A stretch of DNA of 64,000 nt from Thermocrispum municipale DSM 44069 (GTDB taxonomy: Bacteria; Actinomycetota; Actinomycetes; Mycobacteriales; Pseudonocardiaceae), in assembly GCF_000427825.1 (NCBI RefSeq), contig NZ_ATYT01000007.1, forward strand, positions 186,001 through 250,000, given 5' to 3'. Below the pieces are notes generated by a model. The model made no database searches. It had not been told where the DNA came from and saw nothing but the letters and a program-made list of their open reading frames with translations. Position numbers and translations under genes: made by a program. Shown here piece by piece: positions 60,974 to 64,000 of the stretch; positions within the stretch are counted from its first letter, which is position 1; each line of letters starts with the position of its first letter.

Positions 60974-61606
60974 GTGACAACCTCCAGACCACGGTCCGAG
61001 TTCGACTCAGCCTACGCCGAGGGCAGCACCCCGCCCTGGGACATCGGCGAGCCGCAACCGGCCATCGTGCAGCTGGAACGAACTGGGCAGATCAGTGGCC
61101 GGGTCCTGGACGCGGGCTGCGGGACTGGTGAACACGCCATCTACCTCGCCCAGCGGGGCTATGACGCGCTGGGCATCGACTTCGCGCCACGCGCGATCGC
61201 GCTGGCAGACCAGAAGGCGGCAGCCCGCAACGCCCCGGCGCAGTTCGCAGTCGCCGACGCGCTCGAGCTGACCGGTCCGCCGCGGTTCGACACGGTTGTC
61301 GACTGCGGCCTCTTCCACGTCTTCGGGGCACAGGACCAGGCGAAATACGTCGCGAACCTGCACGCTGTGTGCCGTCCCGGCGCACTCGTGCACGTGCTGG
61401 CCCTGTCGAACCGCGGCCCCGGAATCGGCCCGGCCATGAGCGACGAGCCGCTGCGGGAGGCTTTCATCGAAGGCTGGCGGCTGCGGGTGCAGGAAAGCAC
61501 GCTTCGCGTCCTCGTGCCGCCGGACACCGATCCGGCCTGGGGGCTGACGCCGAACCAACCCGCGGACATCCCCGCCTGGCTCGCCACCGCCGAGCACGTG
61601 GGTTGA
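60974..61606 (+). CDS. class I SAM-dependent methyltransferase
   Basis: A 210-residue methyltransferase. VLDAGCGTGEHAIYLAQRGYDALGIDFA (motif I to II) and the post-motif FDTVVDCGLFHVF are typical of the Methyltransf_25 group. The start is GTG 60974 without a strong ribosome-binding site. The preceding 60785-60973 has only a weak 6-bp hairpin. It is a close paralogue of the next gene. Acceptor unknown. Confidence 0.88.
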   Translation: MTTSRPRSEFDSAYAEGSTPPWDIGEPQPAIVQLERTGQISGRVLDAGCGTGEHAIYLAQRGYDALGIDFAPRAIALADQKAAARNAPAQFAVADALELTGPPRFDTVVDCGLFHVFGAQDQAKYVANLHAVCRPGALVHVLALSNRGPGIGPAMSDEPLREAFIEGWRLRVQESTLRVLVPPDTDPAWGLTPNQPADIPAWLATAEHVG

Positions 61607-61666
61607 GCGCTACGCGACGGAGATATTCGGTGGCCCGCCGCGACGGCGGTACCGCAGACTGACAGC

Positions 61667-62302
61667 GTGACAGCATCTATCCCGCAGTCGGATTTCGACT
61701 CCGCCTACGCAGCCGGTTCCCCACCGTGGGTCATCGACGAGCCGCAACCGACCATCGTGCAGCTGGAACGGGATGGCCGGATCACCGGTCAGGTACTGGA
61801 CGCCGGCTGCGGCACCGGTGAACACACCATCTACCTGGCGCAGCGCGGATACGACGTACTCGGCATCGACTTCTCACCGACGGCGATCGCCCGGGCGTCG
61901 GAGCAGGCGAGAACACTGGGGGTTCCGGCGAAGTTCGAGGTCGCGGACGTGATGGACCTGTCCGGGCCGCCCCGCTTCGACACGATCGTCGACAGCGCGC
62001 TGTTCCACGTGTTCGGTCAGCGCGAGGAACGACTGCGGTACGCCGCAAACCTGCACGCCGTGTGTCGCCCCGGCGGTCGGGTGTACGTGCTGGCTCTCTC
62101 CGATGCCGGGCCTGGTCTCGGGCCACAGATTCCCGACGACTACATCCGGGACGCGTTCACCGACGGCTGGCGGCTGCTTGACCTGCAGGAAAGCCGGTAC
62201 CGGGTGATCGTGCCGCCGTACGTCGACCCGGCACTGGGCCTCACGCCGAACGAGTCCGCGGACATGCTCGCGTGGCTGGCGACCGTGGAACGGCGAGACT
62301 GA
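61667..62302 (+). CDS. class I SAM-dependent methyltransferase, tandem paralogue
   Basis: A 211-residue methyltransferase sharing SDFDSAYA, VLDAGCGTGEH, FDTIVDSALFHVF and LTPNESADMLAWLATVE with the gene 60 bases before it, so a tandem duplication is clear. Start GTG 61667. Changes cluster in the acceptor half, which may mean different substrates. It ends 1 base before the ECF41-type promoter, so it belongs to a different transcript from the sigma factor. Confidence 0.88.
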   Translation: MTASIPQSDFDSAYAAGSPPWVIDEPQPTIVQLERDGRITGQVLDAGCGTGEHTIYLAQRGYDVLGIDFSPTAIARASEQARTLGVPAKFEVADVMDLSGPPRFDTIVDSALFHVFGQREERLRYAANLHAVCRPGGRVYVLALSDAGPGLGPQIPDDYIRDAFTDGWRLLDLQESRYRVIVPPYVDPALGLTPNESADMLAWLATVERRD

Positions 62303-62303
62303 G

Positions 62304-62330
62304 TGTCACATCGGCGTGCCGGCCGGTGTC
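62304..62330 (+). promoter_or_regulatory. ECF41-type promoter
   Basis: TGTCACA (62304-62310), then 16 bases, then TGTC (62327-62330). ECF41 sigma factors recognise TGTCACA and CGTC boxes with about this spacing in front of their linked gene. Initiation near 62337 would leave a ~25-base leader with AGGAGG before the ATG. Confidence 0.7.
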
Positions 62331-62362
62331 TTCTTGTCGAACCCGGATACAGGAGGACGAAG

Positions 62363-62959
62363 ATGACCGGCACTGCCAGACTCCCCCAAGCCGAAATCAC
62401 CGGACTCAGCGGCTGGCTCGTCAAGTCGATGGCCAAGCGCATGATGGGCGGCGACATACCCGAAGGCGTCGGCGTCATGTGGCACAGCCCGAAGGTCGTC
62501 AAGGACACCAGCATGTTCGGCCGGAAGGCGAACAAGTGGCCGAACGTGCCGTCCGACTTGAAGGCGTTGTCGCACATGGTCGCCGCGTCGACCATCGGTT
62601 GCACGTGGTGCCTGGACTTCGGCTACTACCAGTCGCAGCATGAGGGCTTGGACCTCGCCAAAGCCAGGGAAGTGCCGCGCTGGCGCGCCTCGACGGTCTT
62701 CACTCCGCTGGAGCGTCGGGTGATGGCCTACGCCGAGGCCATGTGCCAGCTGCCGCTCGCGGTGACCGACGACATGGTCGACGAGCTGCAGGCCGACCTC
62801 GGCCCGGCGGGTGTGCTCGAGCTGACCGCGTGGATCGCCTGCGCGAACATGACCGCGCGCATGGGCGTAGCGCTCGGGCTCGAGGCCGCTGGGATGTCCG
62901 CACACTGCGGCTTGCCGCCGCTGGCCGAGCGGGAAGAGCGGGAGGTCGAGCGAGCGTGA
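62363..62959 (+). CDS. carboxymuconolactone decarboxylase / AhpD-like family protein
   Basis: A 198-residue AhpD-like protein. The redox pair is CTWC in TIGCTWCLDFGY (about residues 77-88), followed by a His-containing helix, as in CMD-domain peroxidase-type proteins. This protein class is the C of the COE genes linked to ECF41 sigma factors. The ATG at 62363 follows AGGAGGACGAAG. Its stop overlaps the sigma factor GTG (GTGA). It is the likely target and perhaps the effector of that sigma factor. Confidence 0.9.
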   Translation: MTGTARLPQAEITGLSGWLVKSMAKRMMGGDIPEGVGVMWHSPKVVKDTSMFGRKANKWPNVPSDLKALSHMVAASTIGCTWCLDFGYYQSQHEGLDLAKAREVPRWRASTVFTPLERRVMAYAEAMCQLPLAVTDDMVDELQADLGPAGVLELTAWIACANMTARMGVALGLEAAGMSAHCGLPPLAEREEREVERA

Positions 62960-63846
62960 CCGACAATCCGTTCGTCACCCACCGCAGCCTGCTGTTCACC
63001 GTGGCCTACGAGCTGCTCGGCACCGCGGCCGACGCCGAGGACGTGGTGCAGGAGACCTGGCTGCGGTGGAACGCGGCGGACCAGGACGCGGTGCGCGATC
63101 CGCGCGCGTACCTGGTCCGCACGGTGACCAGGCAGGCCCTCAACCGGTTGCGCACGCTCGCTCGCAGGCGCGAGGAATATGTCGGCAGCTGGCTGCCGGA
63201 ACCCGTGCTGACCAGCCCGGACGTCGCCGATGACGTCGAACTCGCCGAAAGCGTGTCGATGGCGATGTTGACCGTGTTGGAGACGCTGACGCCGACCGAG
63301 CGGGCGGTGTTCGTGCTGCGCGAGATCTTCGCCGAACCGTTCGAGGAGATCGCCAAGGCGCTGGACAAGTCGCCCGCGGCGGTCCGGCAGATCGCGCATC
63401 GGGCCCGGTCGCATGTGGCGGCCCGGCGCCCGCGCCGCGCGGTCAGCCGCAGCGAGCAGCAGGAGGTGGTCGAACGGTTTCGCGTCGCGATGGCCACCGG
63501 CGACATCGACGGACTGATGGAGGTGCTCGCCCCGGACGTGGTGCTGGTGTCCGACGGCGGCGGTGTGGTGAAGGCCTTCCTCCGGCCGATCGTCGGGATC
63601 GACGCGGTGGCCCGGGTGGTGGCCGCGTTCCCGAAGAAGCTGCCCAACGGCCGGGTCGAGGAGCTGGTGCTCAACGGCGCGCCCGCGCTGCGGCTGTACG
63701 TCGACGACACCCCCGACGGCACGTTCAGCTTCCGCATCGAGAACGGCCGGATCACGCACATCTACGGCGTGCGCAACCCGCACAAGATGGGCAAGCTCAG
63801 CGAGCCCGTGCCGCTGACCCGCCAGGGAGAGGCTCAGCCCAGGTAG
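62956..63846 (+). CDS. ECF41-family RNA polymerase sigma factor with SnoaL-like C-terminal domain
   Basis: A 296-residue sigma factor. Region 2 is LLFTVAYELLGTAADAEDVVQETWLRW (residues 11-37), region 4 is TPTERAVFVLREIFAEPFEEIAKALDKSPAAVRQIAHRAR. The C-terminal ~120 residues form a SnoaL-like domain with the conserved DGGGVVKAF, which in ECF41 proteins controls activity in place of an anti-sigma factor. It starts at GTG 62956 inside the CMD gene's end. It probably autoregulates through the promoter at 62304. Confidence 0.93.
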   Translation: MTDNPFVTHRSLLFTVAYELLGTAADAEDVVQETWLRWNAADQDAVRDPRAYLVRTVTRQALNRLRTLARRREEYVGSWLPEPVLTSPDVADDVELAESVSMAMLTVLETLTPTERAVFVLREIFAEPFEEIAKALDKSPAAVRQIAHRARSHVAARRPRRAVSRSEQQEVVERFRVAMATGDIDGLMEVLAPDVVLVSDGGGVVKAFLRPIVGIDAVARVVAAFPKKLPNGRVEELVLNGAPALRLYVDDTPDGTFSFRIENGRITHIYGVRNPHKMGKLSEPVPLTRQGEAQPR

Positions 63847-64000
63847 CGCACCGGCAGCGGCCGCTCCACCACGTCGTCGCCGTCGCGTGCGACGGCGAAC
63901 GCCTGACCGTTCGGCCGCTCGCTGACCGCTTCGACGAGTTCGCCGCCGCGCCAGATGAGCGCGACGCCGTCGTCGGCGGCGTGGCCCGCGGGAAGCTCGC
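63834..64000 (-). CDS. C-terminal fragment of an unidentified protein (5' part outside window)
   Basis: A frame open from the right edge to a TGA at 63834-63836 gives the last ~54 residues, containing ALIWRGGELVEAVSERPNGQ and ending RPLPVRYLG. It overlaps the end of the convergent sigma factor gene by 13 bases. Codon use fits a real gene. No family can be named from this piece. Confidence 0.6.
   Translation of the reverse strand, partial: ELPAGHAADDGVALIWRGGELVEAVSERPNGQAFAVARDGDDVVERPLPVRYLG

Overview
The window is high-GC, densely coded DNA with many GTG starts, 4-bp start/stop overlaps, [3Fe-4S] ferredoxins, a mycofactocin locus, TetR regulators and an ECF41-type sigma factor. This points to an actinobacterium, most likely of the Pseudonocardiaceae (Amycolatopsis-like); the family-level call is inference. 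No rRNA, tRNA, CRISPR array or insertion sequence was recognised.

Region A (1-27 kb) looks like a catabolic neighbourhood for an alicyclic or terpenoid-like substrate. It holds a P450 with its own ferredoxin and ferredoxin reductase, a flavin monooxygenase with an NTF2-like front domain, two SDRs of the mycofactocin-coupled type, two aldehyde dehydrogenases, an acyl-CoA ligase, an acyl-CoA dehydrogenase, three MaoC-type hydratase proteins, a thioesterase, four NTF2/SnoaL-like proteins, a luciferase-like flavin oxidoreductase, two MFS transporters and a 2-oxoacid:ferredoxin oxidoreductase with a 7Fe ferredoxin. Five of its intergenic regions carry related dyads resembling ATTATCATGATAAT. At its right end is a monooxygenase/alpha-beta hydrolase fusion divergent from a TetR gene, followed by a glycosyltransferase/acetyltransferase pair divergent from another TetR gene.

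Region B (30.4-36.8 kb) is a mycofactocin locus: mftA, mftB, mftC, mftD and mftF on the plus strand, then mftE with a third SDR on the minus strand, then mftR divergent from that SDR. The mftA and mftR promoters share the element TGACACC(A/G)A(G/A)TGCCA, a good MftR operator candidate. The SDRs of region A are probable users of the cofactor made here. No mftG was found. A small membrane protein and a broken CbxX/CfqX-type AAA+ ATPase gene follow.

Region C (38.5-60.8 kb) is a second catabolic block bracketed by two paralogous TetR genes. A nine-gene minus-strand operon encodes a CoA ligase, a Rieske dioxygenase (alpha and beta), a small protein, a CoA-transferase, a thiolase, an HMG-CoA-synthase-like/DUF35 protein, a second thiolase and an SDR. 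A five-gene operon encodes an NTF2-crotonase fusion, an acyl-CoA dehydrogenase, a flavoprotein, a [3Fe-4S] ferredoxin and a ferredoxin reductase. A further operon has three crotonases. A BadH-like SDR and a secreted esterase-like hydrolase are also present. AT-rich dyads sit at its operon promoters. The logic is CoA activation, ring oxidation and beta-oxidation-like cleavage of a cyclic carboxylate; the substrate is unknown.

Region D (60.9-64 kb) has two tandem paralogous methyltransferases, then an AhpD-like carboxymuconolactone decarboxylase gene overlapping an ECF41 sigma factor gene. A TGTCACA-N16-TGTC promoter typical of ECF41 autoregulation lies directly in front. The window ends in the 3' part of a minus-strand gene.
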